Assembly (NCBI RefSeq): GCF_963169125.1
Contig: NC_084795.1
Location: 189,012,214 to 189,076,213, forward strand
Origin: Humulus lupulus
Lineage: Eukaryota; Streptophyta; Magnoliopsida; Rosales; Cannabaceae
DNA: 64,000 nucleotides
Direction: 5' to 3'
The first letter of the stretch is position 1; each line of letters begins with the position of its first letter. The position numbers and the translations under genes are program-made. Shown in pieces: positions 11,828 through 24,055 of this stretch. The notes under the pieces were generated by a model that did not search any database, was not told where the DNA came from, and saw nothing but the letters and a program-made list of their open reading frames with translations.

Positions 11828-13559
11828 TTTAGCAGGGAGAGCGATTGTCTAACCTATATTTTTCCAATCAGAATCTTCATTGTCATGTGTGCGATATGCA
11901 TAAGTGTCTGTTTCACTTCTACAAGTAAACGGCGACAGTTCATAATCAATGGCAACAACATTTTCCCGATTGTCATTTTCCACAATTTCTGAGCCTGTTT
12001 CATGACCCGTACCGCTCTCCAGAGCCCTAGGAGCCACCAATTGCTGATGATGGTAATGATATGGTCGAAGATCCTTAGTCGGGCCGTGGGGTATTATTTT
12101 CTTTCCTTGATATTTTCTTGTTAAATGATGGGGACACTGCTTTTATTAAGTTTGGGGGGAAAGACTTTATGTTTCTTTTATTTTCCTTTATTTTTCTTAG
12201 TTTTTATTTTTCTTTTATGTTTTATTGGATGATTGTACTTGACTAAATTGAGATATTAATTTTATGACTCATAGGTTTCAATGATGAATATTATGCTTAA
12301 CACTTTGATATCGCTTGGTGTGTGTTTTCAAGTTTATTGATTGTGTGCTTGGCTTATCTTACTTGGTGTTAATATTATTATCTCTCGTTGAAGTATCTCT
12401 TTATGATTCTTATTCAATATGTTGCTTTGTGGGTATTGTAGAGACTTGGGTTCATTTTATTTGACACAGATACAACTAGAACTTGCTTGATCAATTTGTT
12501 GAGGCAAAATCCTAGATCTTTGCTATGTAGAGATGATAGAGGCATTTTCTTTGAATCGTTTGAGCAAAAAAGTTAACCTATACACATTTTTCCTTTTGTT
12601 TCCCTTTTTGAGCTATTGTGACATTTATTCTTTGTTATTCTAACACATTTTGAGCTTGTGACATGACAATTTCAACTTGATTAATTTTTATCCTTTTACC
12701 CTCTTTTTCACCATAAGCATAGGATGAATTGTATTGATTTTTGGAATGTGTTGTAAAGTAGCATAATGTGATACATTATGACTGTGTGATTGGAAAATAA
12801 ATGATGTTGTTGGGTTTCAATGTAAAAAATGAGTTACTCTTCAATTGTGTTGATTGTAAAGTTTCTTTTCAAAATAAATAAAGAAAAAGAAAAAATGAAT
12901 GTTTTGAAAGAAAAAAAAAATGTTGAAATGAAAAAGAATTGAAAAAATGGAAAGAAACAAGTATGGGGGAAGTGGTAACTCAATGATGAAAAAAATAATA
13001 GTAGTAAGGAATGAGAGAGTGAAAATAATATTTTGGAAAAATGGGAAGTTTTATAGTTTAAAGTTAGTTCTTTTGTAAGTTTATGGTGTGAAAATAAGCC
13101 TAAATGACTATTCTCATCCACCATTGACCCGAGCCTAATGTTATAAGCCAAATGAAGACCTCTTGATTTATATGATATTTGATTTACATTAGTGGAGACA
13201 AGTTGATCAAGTGAGCTTATGGTTGTTTTTACTATGTGATTTGTTTGTTATTTTTCTCTTGATGCACATGAGCTACATATTTGTTTGAGATTATTAGAGA
13301 TGTTTGTATACAATGAGATGGTAATATTAACATTTGAGTATTGATTTTCTGAAATTCTAGTTTTATGCTTTAATTCATATATTGAGTGATTGAAAAGAGT
13401 TAGTAATTTGAGAAGTTAACCCTTGAGTCTAAATAAACATTCTTTATTTGGTTGTGTTAGTCATTTTTAGTGTTTAAGAATTCATTGTTTTGGTTATGGT
13501 TTGCTATTACTAAGAGTCTCCTTTGCTTGAGGACAAGCAATTGCTCAAGTTTGGGGGTG
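11828..13559 (+). other. Athila-1 3' untranslated region with polypurine tract
   Basis: About 1.7 kb of AT-rich sequence without a supportable gene. AAGTTTGGGGGGAAAG occurs at 12149-12165 and a second, terminal tract AAGTTTGGGGGTG at 13547-13559 immediately before the LTR. Homopolymeric and GAAA-rich low-complexity sequence fills 12860-13030. The 105-codon minus frame at 12834-13151 is that low-complexity sequence. Confidence 0.6.
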
Positions 13560-14929
13560 TGATGAGTGCATGTTTTATGCACTCAAATATTGACTTTTAT
13601 CCTTAGAATGGTTTGCTTTTCCTTAATTTATGTGTAGATTTGATGAGTTTCATTTCAGTGTGCATGAATTGAGTTTTAGGAGTTTTGAATGTTATTTTGG
13701 GTGTTCAAGTCAGAGAATGATGCATTACGTCGCTTCTGAGAGGCAAGAAGTTGCTAAAATTCATGAAAAATTAAAACCTATAAAAGTTCAGGCGACATGT
13801 CGCCTGACATAAGGCGATGCATCGCCTGGCATATGGCGACACGTCGCTTGGGATATGGCGACACATCACCAGTTGCGCCACAAAAATAGGAAAACGTGTT
13901 TTTCCACAAGTTTTTCACTTGAATTAAAAAGTAGGACGACTAAGGAGATTTCTGGAGACTAGGGCACGACCACAACACACATATAAAGGAAAAGAAACAC
14001 ATTTAGAAGGGAGAGACTCATTGGAGAAGGATCTAAGAAGTGAATCAAGCAATATCAACGAAGTTCTTTAGCCTTCTTTGTTTTCCTCTCTATTTCTTTG
14101 TTCTTTTTAGATAATTACAATATATTTGAGAATATAAACCACATCATGTGTGGCTAATTTCCTTATTTTTCTAGGGTGTAGATGGATCTCTTGACATGAT
14201 TTTATTTCTATAATTTAATGCAAAGTCTATTTTAGTCCAATATTTTTCTTGTGTTCTACTTTGAATCATTATTTCTTAATTGTAATTTTCATATTTTTCT
14301 TTATAGTATATGAATTATAATTAGGATTGTATTTAGATTGTGAAATTTATTACTCGAGAGGGAAACTTTCAAACAATCCGGCAGCAGGTAGAACAACTTA
14401 GGTTTATGTGAGATTGAGAGATAAGCATAAATCTAGGTAACCGAGATAATTCTAGATTGTGAAATTGAGAGGTGAAATTTTTAGGATTATTTCTAAAGTG
14501 AAACTTAATGAAGGTAAGGATAAATGGTCATATAGAGATATAGGATAGGTATCACTTGCACATTCTTTATGCGGCACTCGAGACAGGGTATAGAGATAAT
14601 ACAATGCTCTAGGATTTTGAGCATATTGGATTGATTTAGGTACGTTAATGATTAGGGGGTAAGATTGTTAGAGAGTGAAGTTGAAATCTTAACAATTGTT
14701 ATTATGTTGAGTCTATTCACATTTAGTTATATTTTTTTTAAGATTCATAGTTATTTATTATGTTACTTCTTGATATCTTTTGAAATTGATTGCTTAGATA
14801 ATGATAGGATTTAGTATTTTCTATATTTAATTGATTTTAATCCTTGTGGGACAATATCTGTCGTTAGACTACTTTACTACTTGTTTGATTTGTGCATGTG
14901 CAAGCATATTCATTTTTTTTATAACAACA
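13560..14929 (+). repeat. Athila-1 3' LTR
   Basis: About 1,370 bp from TGATGAGTGCATG to ATAACAACA; the start could be 2 bp to the left. Two TATA-like sites are seen, TATAAAAG at 13780-13787 and ATATAAAGG at 13981-13989. Between them is a four-copy array of GGCGA palindromic words at an exact 22-bp period: 13791, 13813, 13835 and 13857. The right boundary is inferred from the switch to Tat-1 coding text after 14929. Confidence 0.75.
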
Positions 14930-17196
14930 ACCTTGGTAGATCGTTCAACCTCTTGGGAGGCAGTCAAAGTGGCATGGAGCTCATCACTCCTAGATCGAAC
15001 TCAAGCAATACCACAGATTTGAGCAAGGACAGACTGCAAAGGGAAAATGCAGGTCAAGGTTAGTAACAAAAAAAAAAGAGGAAAAAGAAAAAGAAGTACT
15101 ATAGGAGGAATGAAGGTGGATCATAGTGAGGTTCATTCCCATGGCGGACTCGAGAACATCTTCGGGAGTACGCTCCTTTATGGGCCTAAAATCCCTTATA
15201 TTAGCTCTATACGCATGACCCACCATATGGCTCGCCATCTCATATACAGTCCCTCGAAACGCTTCGAGTATCCTTGCCAGCTCGAGTGGCTTTACTGGGA
15301 TCTAAACAGAGGGGACATGAATGAAGGGAGCTTTGCCCTGAATCACTTGAGGAACGTGGGGAGGTACATGTCGAGGGAGAGGAGGAGGAGCCTCGAGGAT
15401 GGTGACTGCTGTTACCGGGGCTGGGGGTCGATTTTGTTGTTGCTGCTCCCAAGTGGAGCTAGCACCATTATCTTGGAATGGAGACTCATTGGAAGTTCCA
15501 GTCTTGGAGGCGTGTTTCTTTGGCAATCTGGGCCATTTTACCACGGGCCCAGGTCCGGCCTTACCAGCCTTGAAGGAACCCTTTAAACCCGAGGCATCTG
15601 GAAAATCCATCTCTTCACCTGAAAAGGAACGAGCAGAGGATTCAAATACAAGGAATAGTAAGTCAAAATAATGCAAAGAAAATAACAGAGCAAGAACCCT
15701 TCCCTTCGTGTTAGGGGTTACAATCAGCTCGAGGTTATGAACCGGACTGGGTAAAATCTCTAACTCCTGGACCACTTGAGGTGGGGGGGGGGGGGGGGGG
15801 GCTCTAGAATTATTACACTTTGGGCCCTAAGGGGTTCAGGCTCTTCTTTCAAGTTGGATTAATCTACAGATTGCCTAAAACCGGCGGAGAATTCACCATG
15901 ATGTAAGGAATGTTATGTCCTACGATTCGTACCATATTCCTAAAATATGGTGGACCTAAAATGGAGGGTATTATCTACCACAATGGTGCATCTAGGGTAG
16001 CTATTGTCATAGTGTACCACTGGATGATCCATACATTGGAGGAGCATTGTGTTTAGGTCCGGGTCAACAGGATGTCGACTCACGAGCTGATGGGGGTTGA
16101 ATCGAATTAGCCTAACACTGGCAGCAACCGATCTAGTTCTCTATATGGGTAAGCTTGGCTGGAAGTGCCGGCAATTGGCCCGGACTAAGCTCGTCCTGGG
16201 TCAGGATGCTGCCCATCCTCATGAACTCTTCTCTTGCACACCAGCAGTGCCACATCTTCTTCCTCCTCGGTGTCTTCAATGGCTGGCAGGACTTGTTGAG
16301 GAGGGGGAACTTCGGGAAGCACAGGAAGTGGACCATGGTAGCATAATTCACTACCCGTCAAAATTCTTTCTCCTTTGAAGGAAGACGGGACAGCATCTCG
16401 TAATGACCTCCAAGGGTCTCAAATCTCTCTGTCCTCTTGAATATAGATGCACAAAGAATGAACTCAAGTAAGAGGATTAAACTCAATAAAAAAATGATAA
16501 AGGAGTTCACGTATGGAGTTCAGAAAGTTAGGAGACTTACGAGGATGGTTGAAGTATCAGTGATTACAATTCTTGAATCCATTTGACATAAAGAACTGAG
16601 TCATTTGGGTGGTTGGGGAGGTCAATAACGGAGGTCGTGTTGGGGAAGCGAGTGAGGTAGTAGAAACTGTCACATCACCCCTTCTAATCAGGACTGGCTT
16701 TGAGGCATAAGAAGTACATAATATCAACCGAAGTGGGGACCTCTCACTCGTGCCTCAAAAATAAATATTTTAACCCCGCCAAAATTCGATACAAGTTTGG
16801 GGGGAGCTGGAATGGAACCAGTTCAACATAGTTCAAGAAATCTATGAAATACTGGTCTAAGGGAAGGAAATCACTTGCTTTCAGGTGCTCATCACTTAAT
16901 ACCCTGAAGTCATCTTGAAGTGGGGTGCAGCTCCACTCTCCTTCCAATGGAGGTCGAGCAATCAGGCCTTCAATCCCATCTCGATCCCATGGCTCATCAG
17001 TATCTTGTTCAATTTCCCCTGAGTCATTATTCGGGACACGATGTGCTCGGCCTCGAAAAAGGCATCAGGATAAAAAAACAATCTCCCTTTCCACCACTAG
17101 GCCGAAATGAGGCATAGGAGATTCAGACGCGTTCTACTTGCCCTTATTCTTGTTTGGGGTTGAGGAGCTCGCAACATTTTTCTTTGGTGGGGCCAT
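14930..17196 (-). pseudogene. Tat-1 antisense gene remnant
   Basis: Reading the minus strand from an ATG at 17196 gives MAPPKKNVASSSTPNKNKGK and then a stop. The same strand continues with a domain ending FLPLDQYFIDFLNYVEL (within 16744-16947), similar to the 'putative gypsy type transposon' domain. Further left come a proline-rich segment (15302-15775) and a possible coiled-coil exon behind an acceptor-like CCCTTTGCAG near 15035, where DELHATLTASQEVER-like text carries an in-frame stop. A run of 19 G (15783-15801) lies inside. Frame changes and stops make it non-functional. The function of such antisense genes in Tat elements is not known. Confidence 0.6.
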
Positions 17197-18243
17197 GATC
17201 TAGCTCGCCTGACAAAAAAGCAGCCTATTAGTGGCGGCCTAAAATAATGACTAGCTACAGCGATAAAGGTACGGTGACCCAAGGGTTTGAATGAGGTTTA
17301 TTTTTTGTGATTCAAAATCTACTCTAGCTAGGTTATGTCCTAGCACCAACACGTGTTTCCATGCACAGTCCTAGGCCACGCGCTACAGACTTGGGAAATT
17401 CCCTGATACTTCGAGATTCGCATGCCAGACCTACTACTTTTCTTTTGAAAGCGGTTTAATGCAAAACCGCTTAAGGAATCTTGACCCTTAAGCTACCCAA
17501 AGCCAACCCTAAAAACCCCTCATCTTCTATATCCAAATAGGTATCCAAATCGGTTCATCAACAATGCCTTACTTACAAAACCCAGAAAATTTGCCTAGTT
17601 TTCAAACACCTTATTTCTAAACAAGTCTAATATCGTTCTTTTAGCCAAAACGGATCCCTATTTGAACTCAGACATGGCTAGAACATGAAATGGTACTAAA
17701 AGTAAAAAATATAATATATTTTTCTAAACAAAGGAAACTCATTGGAAAATAAAGAGTGAAAGATTAAAACTAGATGAAGAGATACTTATAGTTTATACAT
17801 TTACTCGATTAGAATGTTGGTGCTTCCACAGGCAGGAGCTTGAGAGCTTCTGAAAAATGAAAGGGTGCTGAAGGTTTTTGAAAAATAGTTTGAGAGAAAA
17901 AGGGAAGTTTTGTCTCTGAAAGGGAAGCTTTTGAATGTGAAGTTGGTGAGGTTCAGGTCTGATCTCCCTATTGATATGTAAGCTTTGGGAATTAATCTGA
18001 GCAGTCTGATCGGGTCAGCTCAGGATTCAAAGGCTAAGAATGAATGACTCGTGTGGTGGAAAAAAGTTGACAGGACAGTTGTCAAAGTCCTCGAAACCCG
18101 AATAGACGCCAATTACAAATGGCCACGTGTTCAACACTCAAGTAGTGTGCGAACACAATTTCACACGATAGAAGCCTAAAAGCCCCTACTGTGCATGTCA
18201 AAAAATGATGACGTCAAGCACGAGCAGGAGCTTGGGGAAGAAA
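17197..18243. other. Tat-1 spacer between antisense gene and LTR
   Basis: About 1 kb with no gene I can support. It should hold the antisense gene's promoter and leader, by analogy with Tat-3. It ends in the purine-rich GAGCTTGGGGAAGAAA (18228-18243), a plausible polypurine tract directly before the LTR. Confidence 0.5.
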
Positions 18244-18992
18244 TGTTGTACCCTACAAAATAGGCATGGGCTCGATCACTGAGCTCGGGGTACATCTGGC
18301 AGATAAACATGTGGAAATATTAGGTGAATAGAACATCTAGCTAGTGCTAATATGATCACTCTGAGTTAGGACTTGACAACGTGACATGCAAGTAATCTTC
18401 AGATCGCCTTGTAGGACAGTAATCTAGTTAAATATAGGTAATGTCCAGATCGCCTTTAGGAGGGTTTGAACTTAACCCGAATCTGAGTTCGTACACTCTA
18501 AAATCACCAGCTTGATGAAGATGTTTATCTCGTGGAAACCTGATCATGACGTAGAGTGATGGATCTCGAAAGACTTGGAGGTCACTTATATGCTCATTAA
18601 TCTCCAAGTTGTATTATACATTTATTGCCTGAGATATCAGGAGTAATTTTCATAGAAAATCGTATCCCTGTGTAAATGGGAATTATCTTGATAGATTGTG
18701 TACCATATTTATGCACACCGTTACCCAATCCTGTCCAGGAAATTCCACAATAAATATCAGGGATAATGAACAGGAAAAGGGACAGCTTTTTGTAATACAG
18801 AAACTCTACAAAAATTGTGAGACAATAATAATATTATCTCGTGGACTAGGTGGATTTTAACCATTGAACCACGTAAAATTATGTATGTGTGAAATTTTTC
18901 GTATAGTTCATTACGATTTAGAAAAGATCACTAATATCTTTCCTATTGTATTTCTTAATCTACTGTTGGCGACAAACTGCGTCAACACACTT
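18244..18992 (+). repeat. Tat-1 3' LTR
   Basis: A 749-bp LTR from TGTTGTACCCTA to GCGTCAACA. It shares its start, the CTGGCAGATAAA word, CTCGTGGACTAGGTGG and the TGTTGGCG...GCGTCAA end with the LTR at 35804-36527, so both belong to one family. The right end is set by the return of R1 LTR text (CACTTATATCTACAAAT), which aligns with 26397-26414. Confidence 0.8.
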
Positions 18993-19213
18993 ATATCTAC
19001 AAATATGCCCTCGACGGGTCAAAATTACAAAAAATTCCCTTCTAATAAGAAACGGGCTCACATGCATGCTTAATACATCTAAACATGCAAATATAGTCAT
19101 ATCATAATATAACTCACATAATCATGCATATAATCACATAATTAAATCAATTATTGTCCTCCTGGCCTCCTAATCAAGGCACTAAGCCTTATTAGAGAAA
19201 TCGGGACGTTACA
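18993..19213 (-). repeat. R1 3' LTR, terminal 221 bp
   Basis: On the minus strand this is the first 221 bp of the LTR, starting TGTAACGTCCCGATTTC at 19213. It matches the outer end of the 5' copy (26592 leftwards) with scattered differences. The rest of this LTR is displaced to the left of Tat-1. The adjoining purine tract on the minus strand is AAGGAGGGGATAAT (19214-19232 region). Confidence 0.85.
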
Positions 19214-19232
19214 ATTATCCCCTCCTTACAGG

Positions 19233-20660
19233 AATTCGTCCTCAAAATTTTACCTAAACAACTCGGGATACTGATCACACATATTGGACTCCAATTCCCA
19301 GGTTGCTCCTCGACCTTGTTGTTCCTCCATAATACCTTAACGAAAGGTATGGTTTTATTCCTCAGGACCTTATTCTTCCTATCTAATATCTTGATTGGTT
19401 GATCTTGATAGGATAAATCTGTTTGCAGCTCCAAATCTTCATAACTCAATACATGAGTCTCATCTGATACAGACTTCTGAAGCATCAAAATATGAAACAC
19501 ATTGTGTACTGCTGACAATTCCAGAGGTAAGGCCAATCTATAGGCCACCAAACCAATCCTCTCTAGGATCTTAAAATGTCATACAAATCTAGGGCTTAAC
19601 TTTCCCTTCTTCTCAAATCTCTTAACCCCTTTCAATGATGAAACTCTAAGGAAGACATAGTCTCCCAATTGGAACTCCACGTTCCTGCGCTTTGGATCTG
19701 AATAACTTTTCTATCTACTCTGAGATGAGCATCCGAGCTTTGATCTTTTTAATAGCCTCATTGGTCATCTTAACTGCTTTAGGACCCAAATATTTCCTTT
19801 CACTCATATCATCCCTGTGAATGGGCGATCTACATTTCCTACCATACAACATCTCATAAGGGGCCACTCCAATGATCGATTGATAGTTGTTATTGTAGGA
19901 AAACTATATCAAAGGCAAATACTTACTCCATGACCCTTCAAATTCCAGCACACATGCTCGCAGCATGTCCTCTAATATTTGAATCGTCCTCTCAGATTGA
20001 CCATATGTCTAAGGATGATAAGTGATACTATATTTCAACTGTGTACCCATAACTTTTTGAAAACTTCCCAAGAACTTGGAAGTAAATGTGGGGTCCCAAT
20101 CTGACACAATCGACTTCGGAGCCCCATGAAGACGCACTATCTCTCCCACACAGAGATTTGCGTACTGGTCAACTGTATAAGTCGTCCTCACTAGTAAAAA
20201 GTGAGTTGATCTGGTGTAACGATCCACAATAACCCACACCGAATCATGTTGACCCACTATCCTTGGCAACCCAACCACAAAATTCAATGTGATGTCCTCC
20301 CATTTTCACTATAGGATATCCAAAGATTGTAGTAGCCCTGCTGGTTTATGATGCGCGGCTTTGACTTACTGACACGTCAGGCACTTAGCCACATATGCAG
20401 TTACATCTCTCTTCATCCCAAGCCACCAGTATAAAGTCTTCAAATCATGATACATCTTCGTGGTGCCTGGATGCAAAGATTAAGGGGTGGTATTGAATTC
20501 ATCCAGAATCTCACGTCTGATAACAACATCCATCGAAACACAGATTTGACCTTTGTATCTCAGTAAACCCATAGTTGATATTGTATAGTCCTTAGCCACT
20601 CCAACTAGGACGGCCCCTCTAATCCTCATCAGTTGTTGGTCCCTCAACTAACTTTCCTTT
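19233..20660 (-). pseudogene. pol: R1 integrase and chromodomain
   Basis: On the minus strand: CLTCQ zinc-binding region (about 20375), core domain and chromodomain (LELSAVHNVFHILML then LQTDLSYQDQPIKIL, 19400-19530). The first catalytic position reads ITLNFVVGL near 20285, Asn in place of the Asp seen in T2 and R2. The second is VSDWDPTF (about 20095). The frame breaks after MGTQLKYSITYHP at 20009, and the catalytic-Glu region follows in pieces. Several stops occur in the IN C-terminus (19560-19990). The copy is inactive. Confidence 0.85.
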
Positions 20661-20701
20661 ATTCTCTCCAAAAGAGTAGACTGCAGGGTGATGTTCACTA
20701 A

Positions 20702-21990
20702 CTAATCTACCACTAACTCTATTCCTGCTCTGGTCATATCCTTTGCCAATTCCTCGGATATCTGCCTTGAATTGTATAATTGTCTCGGACCTTTTCGACT
20801 TAAGGCATTTGCCACCACGTTGGCTTTCCCTGAGGGGTATAGGATTTCACAGTCATAATCATTCACCAGCTCTAACCAATGCCTTTGTCTCATGTTCAAA
20901 TCCTTTTGTGTGAAGAAATACTTCAAGCTCTTGTGGTCAGTGTATATATCACACTTCTCACCATAAATGTAATGCCTCCACACGTTTAGTGCAAAGATCA
21001 CCATTGCTAACTCTAGATCATGCGTAGGGTACCACTGTTCATATTCCTTCAACTGACATGATGCATAGGCAATCACCTTTCCTGCTTGCATAAGGACACA
21101 ACCTAAACCTTGTCTTAAGGCATCGTAGTAAACTACAAACTTCTCCTGGTCTGTTGGAAGACTCAAAATTGGAGCGGTATCTATCTGACCACACAAAATT
21201 CTGGTTTTTTCGTGTCAGATCCGTCAGTGGAGTAGCAATCCTTGAGAACCCTTCCACAAAGTGCCTATAATAACCTGCCAATCCAAGGAAACTTTTGATT
21301 TCTGGGGCATTTCTTGGCCTTGGCCAATCTCTGACTGCCTCAATCTTAGCTGGATCCACCTTGATTCGATATCTACTAAAAATGTGACCAAGGAAAGTCA
21401 CTTGTGGTAACCATAACTCACATTTCTTGAACTTCGCTTACAGTCTGTGTTCCCTCAGTCTCTGTAAAACCAACCTGAGATGTTGTTCATGCTCTTCCTC
21501 CGACTGAGAATAAATTATAATATCATCGATTAAGATGATTACAAACCGATCCAAATAATCTTTGAACACCTTGTTCATCAGATCCATAAAATTTATTGGG
21601 GCATTAGTTAGACCAAATGACATAACCATAAACTCATAATGCCCATATCTTGTGAGAAATGCTATCTTCAGTATATCTTCCTCCCTGATCTTCAATTGGT
21701 GATAACCATATCAAAGATCTATCTTTGAGAATACCGTCTTACCCTGCAACTGATCAAATAGGTCATCTATCCTTGGCAAAGGATACTTATATTTAATGGT
21801 TAGCTTATTCAGTTCCCTGTAATCATTACACATCCTCAAAGAACCGTCTTTCTTCTTTAGAAATAGGATTTGCGCTCCCCATGGCGAGAAACTAGGCCTA
21901 ATAAAACCCAAGTCTAACAACTCCTGTAATTGTTCCTTTAGTTCTTTCAACTCTGTTGGGGTCATTATGTACAGTGCCCTAGACACTAGC
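20702..21990 (-). pseudogene. pol: R1 reverse transcriptase and RNase H
   Basis: RT reads [17 protein letters not shown] from 21968, [25 protein letters not shown] and the catalytic LIDDIIIYS (about 21520). RNase H has [15 protein letters not shown] (about 21130), [13 protein letters not shown], the catalytic [15 protein letters not shown] (20897-20950) and [17 protein letters not shown]. Breaks: stops near 21437 and 21710, and a frame change between 21039 and 21196. The intact YTDHKSL region gives a reference for the altered versions in T2 and R2. Confidence 0.85.
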
Positions 21991-22640
21991 TACGTCCCTG
22001 GTGCCAGTTCAATAACAAACTATATTTCTCTGTGTGGCGGCAACTCTGGAAAATCTTCTGGAAACACATCCAGAAACTCACAGACTAGTGTGGTCTTTTC
22101 TGGTCCCACCAGCACGACCTGAGTGATATCCACCACAATGGCAAGGAATCCTATGCAACCACCTCGCAATAGGTCTCTAGCCCTCAACGCAGATATCATA
22201 GATACACGGGGTCCATGCACAGTGCCAACAAATACAAAGGGATCCTCGACCTCAGGCTCAAAGGTTACCATATTATTTTTTTTGTCTGTGGTTGCCCTTT
22301 ACTTAACTAACCAGTCCATGCCTAAAATCATGTCAAAGCCATTCATGACTAACTCAATCAAATCAACTAACAATTCTCTGCCATCCACTGTCACTGGCAA
22401 TGATTTGACCCATCTCCTCGAGACTACTTACTCCCCAATGGGAAGTAACTTCCCAAAACCCACTGCATAGTAATCACAGGGCCTACATAGCCTATCAATT
22501 ATTCTATTACAAACAAAAGAGTGTGCAGCATTAGAATCAATCAAAACAGTATAAAAGGTTTCAACACTAGAAAGTTGATATGTCACTACTGAAGGACTAG
22601 CCTCAGCCTCTAACTTAGTCAATGTGAACACTCGAGCTGG
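21991..22640 (-). pseudogene. pro: R1 protease and linker
   Basis: The protease signature reads VLIDSNAAHSFVCNRII (about 22500-22555). The Gly after D-S is Asn here, unlike D-S-G in T2, so catalysis is unlikely even without the stops. The linker MVTFEPEVEDPFVFVGTV to LPPHREI (22271-22020) is open. The DFDMILGMDWLV-type block lies between 22290 and 22350 in a broken frame. Confidence 0.8.
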
Positions 22641-23760
22641 AGTTGAGCTTTCCTCTTTCCTTGGTTCTTATTTCTTTACTCTCGGGCAATATTTCTTCAA
22701 ATTTCCTACTATCCCACACAGAAAGCAGGACTTTGCCCGACATTCTCCCACGTGGCGCCTTCTACATCTAGCGCACTATGGGTAAGCCCTCTAGACCTCA
22801 TTACCACCCTGGCGACCTATTTGTATACCACGTATCCTCCTATTAGGGCCTGAATCTGAAATATGTATCTGGAGCCTTCCTTTTTTGGTCACTAAGGCCT
22901 CCTCCCCTACCAGAACCAATAAATGGAGGTCCTATCCTCCTAGTGTCTTTGTTGGCCGCGTTCTCATGCCATATTTTGTTCTCTGCGCCCTCTACAGTAA
23001 GGACATTCTCTACCACCTGTGCATATGTCTTCACCCCAGGCATGGTAGTAATACGAACATCCCAGGCTATCATAGGTTGTAGCCCCTAAAGGAATCTTTC
23101 CTTCCTTGTTCCATCTGTGGGTACCAAGTATGTGGCAAGCTTGGCCAGTCTATCAAACCTCAGTGCATACTCTATCACTGACATGTTTCCCTATAGAAGC
23201 TTAGTGAATTCCTCTACCTTTAAACCCCTAACTGCATCATTGTAGTACTTTTCATTGAATAAAGTTCTAAACTCTTCCCAATCCAAGGTATTGACATTCC
23301 TAGTCTGGGATATCATTGCCCACAAATTTGGGCATCCTCCCGAAACATGTATGTGGCACTGGCCACCCTCTCAATACCATCTACCCTTATAAAATCCAGA
23401 ATAGCGGTAACCATGCTCATTCATTGTTAGGCCTTGCTGGATCTGCACTTCCCTAAAAAACTGGAGGGTGCGCATTTTGAACCTTTTATAAAGAGGTTCC
23501 CATCTATTCCCAGGCTCTAGCAGCTAAACTACTACCGGTACCAACACAGGTGGCACCTCTAGTTGAATGTTCCCTGCTGGAACCTGTTGTTGTCTAAGTA
23601 GGAAAATCTCTTCTTCCTACCTCTGTAATCTAGCTTGCATATCAGCAAGCACTTGCTGCTAGTTCTCTGGAGCTGGCAGAGGGGTCTGACCCTGACTATC
23701 ATTCTCAGCCACTATTTCTTGGCCGGCTAATGGATCTGATTGCCCTGGAAGCATACTTCT
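22641..23760 (-). pseudogene. gag: R1 gag remnant
   Basis: The likely start is an ATG at about 23753 (MLPGQSDPLAGQEIV), followed at once by a stop in the Q-rich N-terminus (APEN then stop near 23660). The capsid region appears in pieces, with a conserved stretch MIAWDVRITTMPGVKTYAQVV at 23073 downwards. The zinc knuckle near 22680-22760 keeps CPRV- and CFLCGI-like cysteines but is interrupted. Many stops and frame changes make this the most decayed gag in the window. Confidence 0.7.
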
Positions 23761-23872
23761 AATCTTATATCTTTCTGCAGTAATCAATTCGGCCTGTTAG
23801 GTAGTAATAGCAATACCTCTTGCTGTCCTATAGTCCAAGACCGAAAAAATAGACATTCGCACTCAACAAACA

Positions 23873-24055
23873 TGCTAATAAGCATGTCGATTCATAATCA
23901 TACTCAAACATGGTGCTAATAAGCACTTCCTGACATTTATAAGCATATAATGATGCTAATAAGCATTTTCTAACATACATATGCATATAACAATGTTGAT
24001 AAGCGTTTCCTTAGCATTCTCAAGCAATAATAGCGCTAATAAGCACATCTCTAGC
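23873..24055 (-). repeat. R1 leader: five-copy 40-bp tandem repeat with mini-hairpins
   Basis: The word TGCTAATAAGCA recurs at 23873, 23914, 23954, 23994 (as TGTTGATAAGCG) and 24034 (as CGCTAATAAGCA), spacing 41, 40, 40 and 40. Each word can fold as a 4-bp stem with a 4-nt loop. The array lies between the primer-binding site and gag, where retroelement packaging and dimerisation signals usually are. No equivalent is visible in the R2 leader (62702-62784). Confidence 0.85.

Larger units (their letters stand above)
11140..14929 (+). mobile_element. Athila-1, 3' part only
   Basis: Contains an env-position open frame, a long AT-rich 3' region, the Athila-style polypurine tract AAGTTTGGGGGTG and a complete LTR. 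The 5' part lies beyond T2 to the left, or is lost. The right edge abuts the antisense gene of Tat-1, so Athila-1 was inserted into Tat-1. Confidence 0.75.
14930..18992 (+). mobile_element. Tat-1, 3' part with antisense gene
   Basis: Holds the remains of an antisense gene, a non-coding spacer, a purine tract and one LTR ending at 18992. Gag and pol would lie left of Athila-1, outside or deleted. The arrangement matches Tat-3 in this window (antisense gene between pol and 3' LTR). After 18992 the text is the 3' LTR of R1, so Tat-1 was inserted there. Confidence 0.75.

Noticed and set aside
12149..12165. AAGTTTGGGGGGAAAG as the Athila-1 3' polypurine tract
   Set aside because: No LTR start follows; the tract at 13547-13559 directly precedes an LTR. 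It may be a central tract.
12834..13151. Minus-strand 105-codon frame rich in F and S
   Set aside because: It is the reading of a GAAA-rich low-complexity stretch in the Athila-1 3' region.
23873..24055. CRISPR-like array (regular 40-bp repeats), also the 22-bp word arrays
   Set aside because: Repeats are degenerate, short and inside plant retrotransposon leaders or LTRs; no cas genes; a plant genome is not expected to have CRISPR.
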